DNA from: Embleya sp045207785
GTDB taxonomy: Bacteria; Actinomycetota; Actinomycetes; Streptomycetales; Streptomycetaceae
Reading direction: 5' to 3'
Assembly (NCBI RefSeq): GCF_045207785.1
Contig: NZ_CP108776.1
Coordinates: forward strand, 434,001-498,000
DNA length: 64,000 bases
The notes beneath the pieces are model-generated. The model was not told the origin of the DNA, did no database searches, and was given only the letters and a program-made list of their open reading frames with translations. Position 1 is the stretch's first letter, and every line of letters starts with the position of its first letter. The translations under genes and the position numbers were made by a program. Shown here in pieces: positions 35,001-42,042 of the stretch.

Positions 35001-35805
35001 TCGCGAGGATGTACTCCTCGTCCGCGAGCCGAATGAGGATGCACCGGAGCAGGGGCCCGGTGGCCAGGTCGATCGGCTGGAACGCGTCGGTGTCGACGAT
35101 CTCCCGGGCGGTGTCCTCGCGGACGCGGAGGTCGTCGATGTGCCGGAGGTCGTGGCCGGCGACGGTGAGCGGCCTCGGCTCGTCGATGAGCTGCTCGGGG
35201 TGGCCGTCGTCGTCCGCGACGAACCGGGTGCGCAGGACCTCGTGCCGGGCCACGAGGTCGGTCAACGCCGACTCCAGCGCGGTGGCGTTCAGCGGACCAC
35301 GCACGCGCAGCCCGAGCGGGATCAGGTACTCGGCGCGGCCGGGGTCGAGCTGGTCGAGGAACCACAGCCGCTGTTGGGCGAACGACAGCGGGAGCGGGCC
35401 GCCGTCGCGGACGGCGGCCGGGATGGTCGGGTCCTCGGGGGTGTCCCACGCAGTCGGCACGAGGCCGTCGAGTTCGGTGCCCTCTTCGAACAGGCGCCGC
35501 GCGCGGAGGAATGCCTGTTCGGCGAGGTGGGACGAGACCGCCCGCACGGTCAGCGGCCGCGGTATCGACGTGGCACGCAAAGCGGTGCCGAATTCCCTTT
35601 CGACACGCTCGGCCATGTCCTCGGCGAGGGCATCGGTTCCACCGAGGTCGAAGAAGTCGCCGTCGATGAAATCGTGGTCGCCGCCGACCATTTCGATACC
35701 GAGAACGGCCCGCCATATCGCGGCGATGCGGATTTCCGCCGGGGAGAGGTCGTCGCGCGCCGCCCCCGCACCCGTGGGGGGAGCCGCAATGGGATTCGTC
35801 GTCAT
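29026..35805 (-). CDS. NRPS4: degenerate carrier domain - C - A1 - PCP - C - A2 - PCP
   Basis: A 2259-residue bimodular synthetase, first gene of the leftward NRPS operon. Residues 20-95 form a carrier-protein-like domain, but its core is DLGGTDALAED: the phosphopantetheine Ser of LGGxS is Asp, so it should not be primed. Then C1 (150-580; HHIVFDGW near 270), A1 (600-1110; YTSGSTGKPKG near 753), PCP1 (LGGHS near 1147), C2 (1185-1620; HHIAFDG near 1340), A2 (1640-2170; HTSGSTGRPKG near 1813) and PCP2 (LGGHS near 2209). The A1 pocket reads DSGWRGGQE, unassigned. A2 reads DVYHFSLVD, one change from the EntF serine code, so serine is predicted. No epimerase or thioesterase. ATG start at 35805 with GGTGGA upstream. 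Confidence 0.95.
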   Translation of the reverse strand: MTTNPIAAPPTGAGAARDDLSPAEIRIAAIWRAVLGIEMVGGDHDFIDGDFFDLGGTDALAEDMAERVEREFGTALRATSIPRPLTVRAVSSHLAEQAFLRARRLFEEGTELDGLVPTAWDTPEDPTIPAAVRDGGPLPLSFAQQRLWFLDQLDPGRAEYLIPLGLRVRGPLNATALESALTDLVARHEVLRTRFVADDDGHPEQLIDEPRPLTVAGHDLRHIDDLRVREDTAREIVDTDAFQPIDLATGPLLRCILIRLADEEYILAITVHHIVFDGWSAGILSRELTELYTATVTATEAAPAQAPPAPPLQYADFSVWQRQWLTGDVLDEQLGYWRERLTGLEPLELPTDHRRPARRSGDGDAVTFTIPADIAERARQTAAGNGASLFMTLLATFQLLLSKYSGQEDVAVGTPIAGRNRAEIEDMIGFFVNTLVMRTDLAGDPTFTELLARVRDTALGAYDHQDLPFERLVEEIAPRRDLSRNPLFQTMFVLQNTPETAGWNLPDLTVEPIGVEAQDAKFDFTCYVTEAADGSFDGMIVYTTDLFEEATMVRLAGHFETLLATVTADPDTRLSATNMLTPAERRQILVEWNGIGTDGPAAVTVHQLFEEQAALRPDALAVTCGAGTLTYGELNERANRLAHHLRTRDVGPDSLVAVCLDRGPEMICALLGILKAGAAYLPLDPDYPTDRLTYMIEDSATPLIITQAGHTHRLPATTPRLLVDRHWSTLVSGEPATDPEPAAGPGNLAYTIYTSGSTGKPKGVQIEHGALAARMRETRRELELTHHDRLLQFASIAFDSSVGQIFAPLTCGAALVLREDQWDPSTSAALLRTAGVTVAWLTPSAFSALTAQLDGPEGLGPDLRLVRLGGEALRHEQVRQWFEHSSVPLVNGYGPTEAAQEATTSRIYGTPEFVPVGRPVANTEVFVVDRHGLPVPVGIPGEIWIGCAGLARGYLNRPDLTREKFVAHVVEGTTRRVYRTGDLVKWRPDGQLEFVGRIDNQVKLRGYRIELGEIEATLLAHPAVTAVSVVVREDTPGDERLIAYVVPVVPVGDGTAGPTAGELRAHLQQGLPDYMVPAAFVTLDQLPLTPNGKLDRNALPAPDQQRPDLDAAYTAPRTPIELAVTGIWADVLGLESVGVHDNFFELGGHSLLATRVTSRLRKALGVDVPVRALFSTPTPAELASLVEGMDSGEAIRITPAVRDGNPLPLSFAQQRLWFLDQLEPARAEYLIPFALRITGPLDTTALETAFTALVTRHEVLRTRYVADDSGRPTQIVDDLRPMTVTTRDLRDIDDPAAREDTARRIVDTEGLRPIDLATGPLLRAVVVRLADTDHILAITVHHIAFDGWSVAILSRELTELYGAATSAREAALPALPVQYADFSVWQREWLTGDVLDGQLDYWRANLAGLEPLELPTDHRRPTERSGDGEVVPFTISAELADRVKATAAGRGASLFMTLLSVFQLLLSKYSGQEDVAVGTPIAGRNRAEIEDMIGFFVNTLVMRTDLSGDPTFTELLARVRDTALGAYDHQDLPFERLVEELAPERDLSRNPLFQTMFVLQNVPDTNNWNLPDLSIEPISTTAHDAKFDLSMYLAEAADGSLDGAIVYTTDLFDDATMGRLVEHFRNLLVAVTTRPDACLSELDMLAPAERRRILVEWNDTAADYPDTATVHRLFEERAERCPDATALTCGSDTLTYRELNERANRLAHHLRDLGIGPDSLVGVCLERGPDMICALLGILKAGGAYVPLDPDHPADRLAYLVEDTAAPLIVTHTSHTDRLPADTPYLAIDHDWPVIAGRPRTNPAPLAGPHDLSYVIHTSGSTGRPKGVRIEHQGVVNYLAGMQDEFPITEGEGFLQATPLSFDVSAYEIFWPLWRGAKVVLVPGAERLDMECVTRLMRDHRVVGLHFVPSLLELFVAEVHAEDCTHLRYTFCSGEPLQPSLVRRFVDGFPGDLINLYGATEVSVDTTFWRASRTHPQGPVLAGRPMINQTVYVLDRAGRPVPAGVLGEVYLGGASVGRGYHNRAELTAERFVPDPFAGAPDARMYRTGDLGRFTPTGDLDLLGRVDRQVKLRGVRIELGEIEATLLSYPTVGTCAVVVREDSPGDKRLTAYCVAALDRTIDVPALRAWCGETLPRAMMPSAFVILDALPLTPNGKVDHKALPSPDGECGDTDADFVAPRDEIEMAIANVMTEILGVDRVGVHDSFFELGGHSLLATQLVNRIEMSTGVRVSLRKLFLLPSIAGIKTQLIELFELEDQLS

Positions 35806-36054
35806 GCGTCCACCAGATCCTCGTCGTCGACCGGCTCCGGTCGGGCCTGTGGCCGTCAGCCGATAACGATGCTGGCAGGGCCCACATGACGAGATAACTG
35901 GTTACTTTCGCCCCGCTGTTCGTGGCCACTTGTGCCCGCGACGACGCGGAATGCGCGCCCGAGGATCGGGCTCGGGCGGGGTGTTTCGGGTGCCGGGCTC
36001 GCACGGGTGTTTCGGGCACCGGCGGCGACTCGCCCGCCGGCGCCCGGATGGGGT
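35806..36054. promoter_or_regulatory. Intergenic region upstream of the NRPS4-NRPS2-NRPS3 operon
   Basis: A 249-bp gap between the exporter stop and the NRPS4 start, both on the minus strand. It is the likely promoter of the large NRPS operon. The 35862-35910 part is relatively AT-rich (ataacg, ataactggttac). Two direct copies of gggtgtttcggg near 35980 and 36010 lie close to the exporter end. Confidence 0.4.
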
Positions 36055-37413
36055 TCAGACGCTCGACTTCTCCGGGACGGGCTCCTCGGTGATCCGCTCC
36101 GGGACGGGCGTCTCGGCGATCGGATCCCGGTCGAGCGGCCCGGATCGCGCGGTGCGCTTGCGCATGCCGGTCCACTCGTTGCCCATTCCGGGCACCACGA
36201 TCGCGACCAGGTACAGCCCGCCGACGATCCACAGCGCGCCGGTCAGGCCGGAGACGGTCACCAGGCCCGCGCCCAGGAGGCCGCCGAAGGGAATGCCGGC
36301 CCAGGTCACCGCCTGCGCCAGGGTCTTGACCCGCCCGAGCAGCGGGGTCGGGATGAGTTCGTAGGTGACCGCGCCGATGATCGGGTTGACGAACCCGGAG
36401 CCGAAGCCGCCGACCGCGAGCACGACCAGCACCGCCCACAACGGAACGCCCACCGCCATCGCGACGAAGCGCGGTATCCCCCCGATGACGAAGCCGACCA
36501 GATAGACCGTACGGCGCGGCAGGCGTTCGGCCACGGCCGCCGCCACCAGCGCGGCCACGATGGAGGTGGCCGCGAAGACGCTGACCACGAGCCCGATCGC
36601 TTCCGGGCCGTGCCCGGATTCCTTGGCCCACAGCGGCAGCAGTACCGACATGAACGCCTGGTCCAGCAGGTTGGTCACGGCGAGCATGCCGACGATGGCG
36701 CGCAGGAGGCGTGCGCCGCGCAGGAAGTCGGCCCCTTCACGCAACTGCGCGAGATAGCCGGTGGTTTCGTCGACGGGACGCTCGTGGGGTTCGGGGACGG
36801 GATTGGCGAGGGTGGTCGAGACGATGAGCGCGGAGAGCGCGAACAGGGCCGCGGTGACCCACAGCGCGTACACGCTTCCGCAGGACGCGACGACGACGCC
36901 GGCGACCGCCGGCCCGACCGTGGTGGCGGTGCGCTCGACCGCGGCGGACAGTCCCGTGCCGCGTTCCAGCGACACCTGGGCCGCGCGCGTGGCCGACGGC
37001 ACGAAGAGGCCCTTGGCGCCGTTGGCCGGCCCGTCCGCGATGCCGACCACGGCCATCAGGGCCAGCAGGGTCCCGAACGAGAGCCCCCCGCCCAGATAGA
37101 GCAGCGGCGCGAAGGCCATGGCGATCGCGGAGACCAGGTCGCCGACCACGCTGATCCGCTTCGGGCCGATCCGGTCGATCAGCGGTCCGGAAAGGGCCTG
37201 CGAGATGACGTAGGGCACGATCTGACAGAACGCGACCAGGCCGGTCTTGGCGATGCTGCCGGTGGTGGTCAGGACGAACCATGGCAGCGCGATCGACAAC
37301 ACCCGATTGGCGGACAGGGACGCGGCGTTGGCCGCGAGCATCCCGATCAGGCCGCGCCGGGACCGCCGGGCGGGAGGAGCCGTCGCTAACGCGGTGATCT
37401 TTTCCGTGGTCAT
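36055..37413 (-). CDS. MFS exporter, putative peptide efflux
   Basis: A 452-residue major facilitator with about 12 hydrophobic segments, of the EntS/MFS_3 style. The first loop contains GPLIDRIGPKRISVVGD, matching the A-motif region between helices 2 and 3, and AERLPRRTVYLVG marks the second half. The C-terminal tail after the last helix is charged and disordered-looking (TPVPERITEEPVPEKSS). I chose ATG at 37413, preceded by GGAAG; a GTG three codons upstream is the alternative. Codon 9 is TTA, which in Streptomyces makes translation depend on the bldA tRNA. It lies 15 bp downstream of an ArsR-family gene and upstream of NRPS4. Export of, or self-resistance to, the cluster product is the likely role. 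Confidence 0.85.
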   Translation of the reverse strand: MTTEKITALATAPPARRSRRGLIGMLAANAASLSANRVLSIALPWFVLTTTGSIAKTGLVAFCQIVPYVISQALSGPLIDRIGPKRISVVGDLVSAIAMAFAPLLYLGGGLSFGTLLALMAVVGIADGPANGAKGLFVPSATRAAQVSLERGTGLSAAVERTATTVGPAVAGVVVASCGSVYALWVTAALFALSALIVSTTLANPVPEPHERPVDETTGYLAQLREGADFLRGARLLRAIVGMLAVTNLLDQAFMSVLLPLWAKESGHGPEAIGLVVSVFAATSIVAALVAAAVAERLPRRTVYLVGFVIGGIPRFVAMAVGVPLWAVLVVLAVGGFGSGFVNPIIGAVTYELIPTPLLGRVKTLAQAVTWAGIPFGGLLGAGLVTVSGLTGALWIVGGLYLVAIVVPGMGNEWTGMRKRTARSGPLDRDPIAETPVPERITEEPVPEKSSV

Positions 37414-37428
37414 CGTTTTCACTTCCGG

Positions 37429-38019
37429 TTAGGTGGGGTCGTGAAGGCGCTGATCCTCGGAGTTGGGGAACATCTGGAACTGGAAGGTCACGCGGGCGGC
37501 GCCTTCCTGGGACGGAGTCCGGGCATCGGTGCCGCCACGTCGTCTGAGCACGCCGTGGATCTCCGCCATGAGGGCTTTCGCCTCGTCGGGCGTGAGCGTG
37601 AGCGCGTAGTCGCCGAAGTCCTGCGCGTCACGCCACTGCGGTGACAGCGCCGGCGTGGCATCGACGGCCCGGAGCAGGTTGTCGGCCCACACCTGCCCGA
37701 GCGATTGCAGGAACGCGGCGCCCAGGCCCTCGCTCAGGAGATCGTCCGACACGACGGTGTTGGCGTGCGCGGCCTGCCACCATCGCTCGCGCCGCACGCC
37801 GCGGGCGGGCACCTCGACGATGAATCCGTGCTCGGCCAACTGGCGCAGGTGGTAGCTGGTCGCCCCGGTGTTCTTGTCCAGGCGACGGGCCAGCGTGGAG
37901 GCCGTGGCCGGGCCGTCCGTGCGCAGGATGCCCAGGATCCGCACCCGGAGCGGGTGTGCGATGCCGCGGAGGTTTCGGGCGTCCAGGCTTACCTGCGCGG
38001 GCTGTTCGTTGGACTCCAT
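37429..38019 (-). CDS. ArsR-family winged-helix regulator of the adjacent exporter
   Basis: A 196-residue protein. The N-terminal 90 residues form an ArsR-type winged helix: LRGIAHPLRVRILGILRTDG, then STLARRLDKNTGATSYHLRQLAEHGFI and a wing ending RRERWW. The C-terminal half is a helical region ending in a polar tail and may bind an effector. No metal-binding cysteine motif is seen, so it belongs with the small-molecule or unknown-signal branch. It stands 15 bp ahead of the MFS gene and is probably co-transcribed with it. Start is ATG at 38019; a TTG seven codons upstream would be an extension. Confidence 0.85.
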   Translation of the reverse strand: MESNEQPAQVSLDARNLRGIAHPLRVRILGILRTDGPATASTLARRLDKNTGATSYHLRQLAEHGFIVEVPARGVRRERWWQAAHANTVVSDDLLSEGLGAAFLQSLGQVWADNLLRAVDATPALSPQWRDAQDFGDYALTLTPDEAKALMAEIHGVLRRRGGTDARTPSQEGAARVTFQFQMFPNSEDQRLHDPT

Positions 38020-38151
38020 GCGCTCACAGTACGACTTCAAAGAGATGTTTGCAAAGACTTGCTTGTACTCGTTGGTAACTTATCGCGTGATCATCCGCGC
38101 ATGCCGAAGACGACGAGCGCGGTCTTCGCGCACGCCGAGGAGCGAAAAGAG
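38020..38151. promoter_or_regulatory. Promoter region of the ArsR-exporter pair
   Basis: A 132-bp gap after the LAL regulator gene. It contains the perfect palindrome tttgcaaa (38048-38055) and two direct copies of caaaga (38038 and 38052) in an AT-rich patch immediately before the ArsR start. This is a plausible autoregulatory operator, not demonstrated. Confidence 0.4.
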
Positions 38152-41064
38152 CTACAGGTACAAGTCGGTGACCAGGTTGGACAGTTCCCTGCGGTCGGCG
38201 CTGTCGAGCTTGCCCAGCAGGCTCGCCACGTGCTTCTCCACCGTCCGCGGCGAGATGAACAGCAGCTTCGCGATCTCCGGGTTGGCCCGCCGCTCGCCGA
38301 GCAGCGTGAGCACCTCGAACTCGCGGGCGGTGACGCCGCGGCTGGCGAACCGCACCGGTACCGCGCCGATCCCGGTGCGGCGCTGCATCACCCGAACTCC
38401 CGCCTTGCGCAACAGTGCCCGGCAGGCGCCCGCGATGGCGGCGACGTCCACGCCGTGGAAGTGCCGCTCGGCGGTGCGCAGCCAGTCGACCGGCTCGCCC
38501 CAGCCGTCGGCGAGCGCCGCCTCGGCGACCAGCCGGAGCACGAGGTGGCGCCCCATCGGGAACGGGGTCGCCGCGGCCTGCGCCTCGGCCATCTTCGCGT
38601 CCGCCGCCTTCGCGTCGCCCTCCCGGCCGAGCAGGACCGCCTCGGCGGCCAGCACGAACTGGAGGTTCCAGCGCAGATGGGCGGCCGCGGCGGCACAGGT
38701 CTCGACGAGCAGTTCGCGGCCCGCGCGGCCGGCGAGCACCTCCAGGAGCACGCCGAGGCCGTAGCGGCCGGACTGATAGTAGATCGTCGGATGCGTGCGC
38801 TCCCACTCGCGGACGCGCGCCATCTCCGCCTCCGCCCCGGGCCGGTCCTCGCCCAGGAGCGCGCAGATGGCCCGATGGCCGAAGACGACCGGAGCGTGGA
38901 AGGACTGCTCCCCACCGCGCTGCCGAAACTCGGCCAGGACCAGGCGCATCGCCTCGCGGCGCCCCTGGTGCGCCTGCGCCGCGATCTTGATCACCAGGCA
39001 GAACTGGGACTCGCTCTCCTGGTGCATCCGCGTCGTGGACTCCAACAGCTTGTCGGCGAGGGCTTCGGCCTGGGCGAACTCGCAATAGAGCACCTGTTGC
39101 ATCGCCACGGTGGCGTCCGCCTGCGATCCGGCGGTGACCGCGCCGAGTGTGAGGGCCGCCTGCCGGGCGAGCAGGATCTGTTCGGCTCCCCCGGTGCGCA
39201 TCAACTCATTGGTCGCCAGGCGTATTTGCGCCCGCAGCCGCCAGATCGGCAGGCCGTGCGCGTTCGCCGTCGCGAACATGTGGCGCAGGTGCACGTCCGC
39301 GTCGTCGAAGCTGTGTCGCCGGGCGAGGAGGGCGAGCACCTGGCGGCCCTGGCACGCGGTGGCCGGCAGCGGGATCTCCTCGGCCGTGCGCACCGCACGC
39401 AGGGCCAACGCCTCGGCGCGGGCCGCCCGATCGTCGCCCTGGCTGTCGGCCAGGGTGAGCAGATGCGCCTCGACCACGTCGAGCGGCGCGAGGTGGGCCG
39501 GCGACGAGGATTCGGCCAACAGCCGCCGAGCCAGGGCCACTTGCTCGGCGGCCTTCTCCCAGTGGCCGCCGACCACACAGACCCAGGCGAGCCGGGTCAG
39601 CAGCTCGGCCCGCTGCTGCGGCGCCAGCAGCACCGAACCGTAGAGGTCGGCGCCGCGCCGCAGGGCCTGCTCGACGTCGCCCGCCTCGGTCAGCGCGTAC
39701 AGCAGCGATTCGAGCACCTCGGCGTGCCGGGCCGCGTGCGAGTGTGCCGGGATCAACTCGAGTGCCCGGTCGAGGAGATGCTCGGCCGAGGCGGCCGCGC
39801 CGGCGCCCAGCGCCCTGCGCCCGGCCATCGCGAAGAGCAGTCCGGCGGCCGGCTCGTCGCCGGTGGCCAGTCGCAGTCGTGCGGCCAACTGGCATAACTC
39901 GCCCGGGAGTTCCGGGAAGAGCGACTCCACCGCCGTCGCCGCCGCGGCGGCCAACGCCTTGCGCTCGGCCGGCAGCACCCCGCTGGCGAGGGCCTCCGCG
40001 GTCCAGGTGTGGCAGAAGGTGCACCAGTCCGGCGAACTGCGGGACGGCTCCAACAACTGGGCCTCGGTGCCCGCCCGTACCAGCGCGTGCAGCTCGTCGT
40101 CGGACAGGCCCGACACGCGTTGGAGCGCGGCCAACGGAAACCGCCGCCCGATGATGGCGGCGGCCTGCAGCGCGCGATGCCACTGCGGCCCCAGGCGGCG
40201 CGCGCGATCGTTCACGCTGGAGGCCACGGTGGACGGCATGTCCCGCGGCACGTCCTCGACCATCCGCCAGCCGGCGCCGTTGCGGGCGAGCGCCCCCGCG
40301 GCGATGCCGCCGCGCAGCAACTCCTCCACCACGAACGGATTGCCGTCGGCGCTCTGGGTCAGCCACCGAGCCACACCGTCCGGCAACTCCCGTGCGGCCA
40401 CGCCCAGACACTCGGCCGCGAGCTCACCGACCTGCTCGTCGGTCAGCGGTCCGATCTCCATCAACTGCGCCACGCGATCGCGCGCGCTCGACTGCGCCAG
40501 GCTCAACGCGGCCGACGGCGCGGACCGGGTACTGACCAGCAGCAGCACGGGCTGGTCGGCCAGGTTGTCGACCAGGTACTCGACGATGCTCATCGTCTCG
40601 GCGTCGCAGTCCTGCAGGTCGCCCAGACAGATCAGGGCTCCGCGCCCCCGGCCGACCACGCTCAGCAGGCGCAGTACCGATTCGGCCAGCACGACCAGCG
40701 AGTCGTCGCTTTCGTAGGGCACTCCGTTGCGCCACTCGGGAATCAGGCGCCCCAGCGCGGGCCGGTACGGCGCCAGGTCCGGGTCGTCCGGCACCGTGCC
40801 GGAGCGCACGATCGAGAACAGCGCCTCGGTGAGCGGGCGAAACGGAACGGTCGCACCGGCCTGTGTGGCCCGACCGCGGAGCACGGCCATGCCGCTGTCC
40901 CCGGCGATCGTGACGCACTCCCGCATGAGCCGCGATTTGCCCAAGCCCGCTTCGGCGACCATGAAGATGGCCCCGCCCCGCCCGGCCCGCGCCCCGGCCA
41001 ACGCGCTCTTGAGAGTGCCAAGTTCCTCTGTACGGCCGATCACATTCGGTGACGAAACCTGCAC
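38152..41064 (-). CDS. LAL-type regulator (large ATP-binding LuxR family)
   Basis: A 970-residue STAND-type regulator. The N-terminal ATPase has a Walker A motif EAGLGKSRL near 45 and a Walker B-like LICLGDLQDCD near 150. A long helical, TPR-like middle follows (about 400-880). The C-terminus is a LuxR helix-turn-helix: TAREFEVLTLLGERRANPE, then IAKLLFISPRTVEKHVASLL. Family members are frequent pathway-specific activators in Streptomyces. Codon 390 is TTA (39897-39895), so its synthesis should depend on the bldA tRNA. GTG start at 41064. It lies upstream of the ArsR-exporter pair on the same strand and divergent from a second ArsR gene. Likely activator of the NRPS locus, by position. Confidence 0.88.
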   Translation of the reverse strand: MQVSSPNVIGRTEELGTLKSALAGARAGRGGAIFMVAEAGLGKSRLMRECVTIAGDSGMAVLRGRATQAGATVPFRPLTEALFSIVRSGTVPDDPDLAPYRPALGRLIPEWRNGVPYESDDSLVVLAESVLRLLSVVGRGRGALICLGDLQDCDAETMSIVEYLVDNLADQPVLLLVSTRSAPSAALSLAQSSARDRVAQLMEIGPLTDEQVGELAAECLGVAARELPDGVARWLTQSADGNPFVVEELLRGGIAAGALARNGAGWRMVEDVPRDMPSTVASSVNDRARRLGPQWHRALQAAAIIGRRFPLAALQRVSGLSDDELHALVRAGTEAQLLEPSRSSPDWCTFCHTWTAEALASGVLPAERKALAAAAATAVESLFPELPGELCQLAARLRLATGDEPAAGLLFAMAGRRALGAGAAASAEHLLDRALELIPAHSHAARHAEVLESLLYALTEAGDVEQALRRGADLYGSVLLAPQQRAELLTRLAWVCVVGGHWEKAAEQVALARRLLAESSSPAHLAPLDVVEAHLLTLADSQGDDRAARAEALALRAVRTAEEIPLPATACQGRQVLALLARRHSFDDADVHLRHMFATANAHGLPIWRLRAQIRLATNELMRTGGAEQILLARQAALTLGAVTAGSQADATVAMQQVLYCEFAQAEALADKLLESTTRMHQESESQFCLVIKIAAQAHQGRREAMRLVLAEFRQRGGEQSFHAPVVFGHRAICALLGEDRPGAEAEMARVREWERTHPTIYYQSGRYGLGVLLEVLAGRAGRELLVETCAAAAAHLRWNLQFVLAAEAVLLGREGDAKAADAKMAEAQAAATPFPMGRHLVLRLVAEAALADGWGEPVDWLRTAERHFHGVDVAAIAGACRALLRKAGVRVMQRRTGIGAVPVRFASRGVTAREFEVLTLLGERRANPEIAKLLFISPRTVEKHVASLLGKLDSADRRELSNLVTDLYL

Positions 41065-41338
41065 TCGCGGAATCTACCCCGGTTCCAAGAGCCCTACGCT
41101 TCCGTTGAGGTTTTCCCAACGAAGCTCCCCCACGCCACAGCAGGCTCGCGAGACTCGGTCGGCAACTTCCGTGACCGGCAGGGGCATTCGACGTCGGCGC
41201 CACCTCGTGCGTGCCGCCTGCCGATCGCCCGCCGATCGCCCATCGGCGACTTGCTAAAGTCTGCAATTGGTAAATTCGCGTGGACGCGAGAAGCGTCGCG
41301 AGGACCATCCGTTGTCGATACGGGAAGGACGTGGAGCG
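41065..41338. promoter_or_regulatory. Divergent promoter region, LAL regulator / ArsR regulator
   Basis: A 274-bp gap. Two features stand out: an imperfect inverted repeat cttccgttg/caacgaag around 41097-41125 near the LAL start, and an AT-rich patch at 41251-41276 containing ttgc(n8)gcaa (41251-41266), a possible ArsR operator or promoter. Confidence 0.4.
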
Positions 41339-41701
41339 GTGGGCGCTCCCCTGTACGAATTGAAGGCGGAGTTCTTCAAGACGCTCGGTCATCCGGTCCG
41401 CATCCGCGTGCTGGAGTTGCTCAGCGAACGCGAGTACGCGGTGTCCGAGATGTTGCCCGAGGTCGGCATCGAGGCGTCGCGGTTGTCGCAGCAGTTGGCC
41501 GTGCTGCGCCGCGCGAATCTGGTGGCGGTCAGCCGTCGGGAGGGGTCGAGCGTCTACTACACGCTCACCAGCCCCCAGGTGGCCGACCTCCTCGCGGTCG
41601 CGCGCCGGATCCTGACCGGCCTGCTCACCGGGCAGATGGAACTCCTGGAGGATCTGCGGGCGACGACGACGCAGGCTTCCCCGGGGGTTCCCGCGGGCTG
41701 A
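41339..41701 (+). CDS. ArsR-family transcriptional regulator
   Basis: A 120-residue compact winged-helix protein. It starts GAPLYELKAEFFKTLGHPVR, followed by IRVLELLSEREYAVSEMLPE, VGIEASRLSQQLAVLRRANL as recognition helix, and the wing VSRREGSSVYYTL. No cysteine metal site is visible; this form is common next to sulfate or anion transporters and elsewhere. GTG start at 41339 with AAGGA nine bases upstream; an upstream in-frame extension has no family similarity. It is divergent from the LAL regulator. Whether it belongs to the peptide cluster or marks its right edge cannot be told. Confidence 0.85.
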   Translation: MGAPLYELKAEFFKTLGHPVRIRVLELLSEREYAVSEMLPEVGIEASRLSQQLAVLRRANLVAVSRREGSSVYYTLTSPQVADLLAVARRILTGLLTGQMELLEDLRATTTQASPGVPAG

Positions 41702-41808
41702 GCCCGGATCGGGCCCGGCGTCGCACGTCGGCCCGAACGGCGGCGGCCCGGGGCGGCGGGCGCGGGCATCGGCAGGACGTCATTCTTCAACGAGCGAGGA
41801 CGCGCACC

Positions 41809-42042
41809 ATGGACGACCGGCGGAAAGCACCCACCACCGGGGACGCACCGCCCCCGGCAACCCCGGGTCGGGCCACCCGCCGATTCGCGCTGCCGCACGG
41901 GGTCGGCGACGGGCGGATGGTCACCGGCCACGGCACGGACGGCGCGCCGCCGCTCGGGCTCCTCGCCGGGTCGATCCTCGTACCGTCCGCCGTGTTCGTG
42001 GCCGATCCGGCCGACCCCGCGGCCGGGGCGCTGTCGTGTTGA
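41809..42042 (+). CDS. Small hypothetical protein, 77 residues
   Basis: Not recognised. A proline-, glycine- and alanine-rich protein. Its ATG is preceded by GCGAGGA, and its last codons overlap the GTG start of the next gene by seven bases, the main support for it being real. A mildly hydrophobic stretch (LGLLAGSILVPSAVFVA) lies near the C-terminus, which ends in Cys. No domain or signal peptide can be argued. Confidence 0.4.
   Translation: MDDRRKAPTTGDAPPPATPGRATRRFALPHGVGDGRMVTGHGTDGAPPLGLLAGSILVPSAVFVADPADPAAGALSC

Noticed and set aside
18413..35889. Very long plus-strand frames across NRPS2, NRPS3 and NRPS4 (up to about 1960 codons)
   Set aside because: Antisense shadows of the minus-strand NRPS genes; composition is artificial (Val/Gly/Asp/Arg/His-rich) and repeats whenever an NRPS module repeats.
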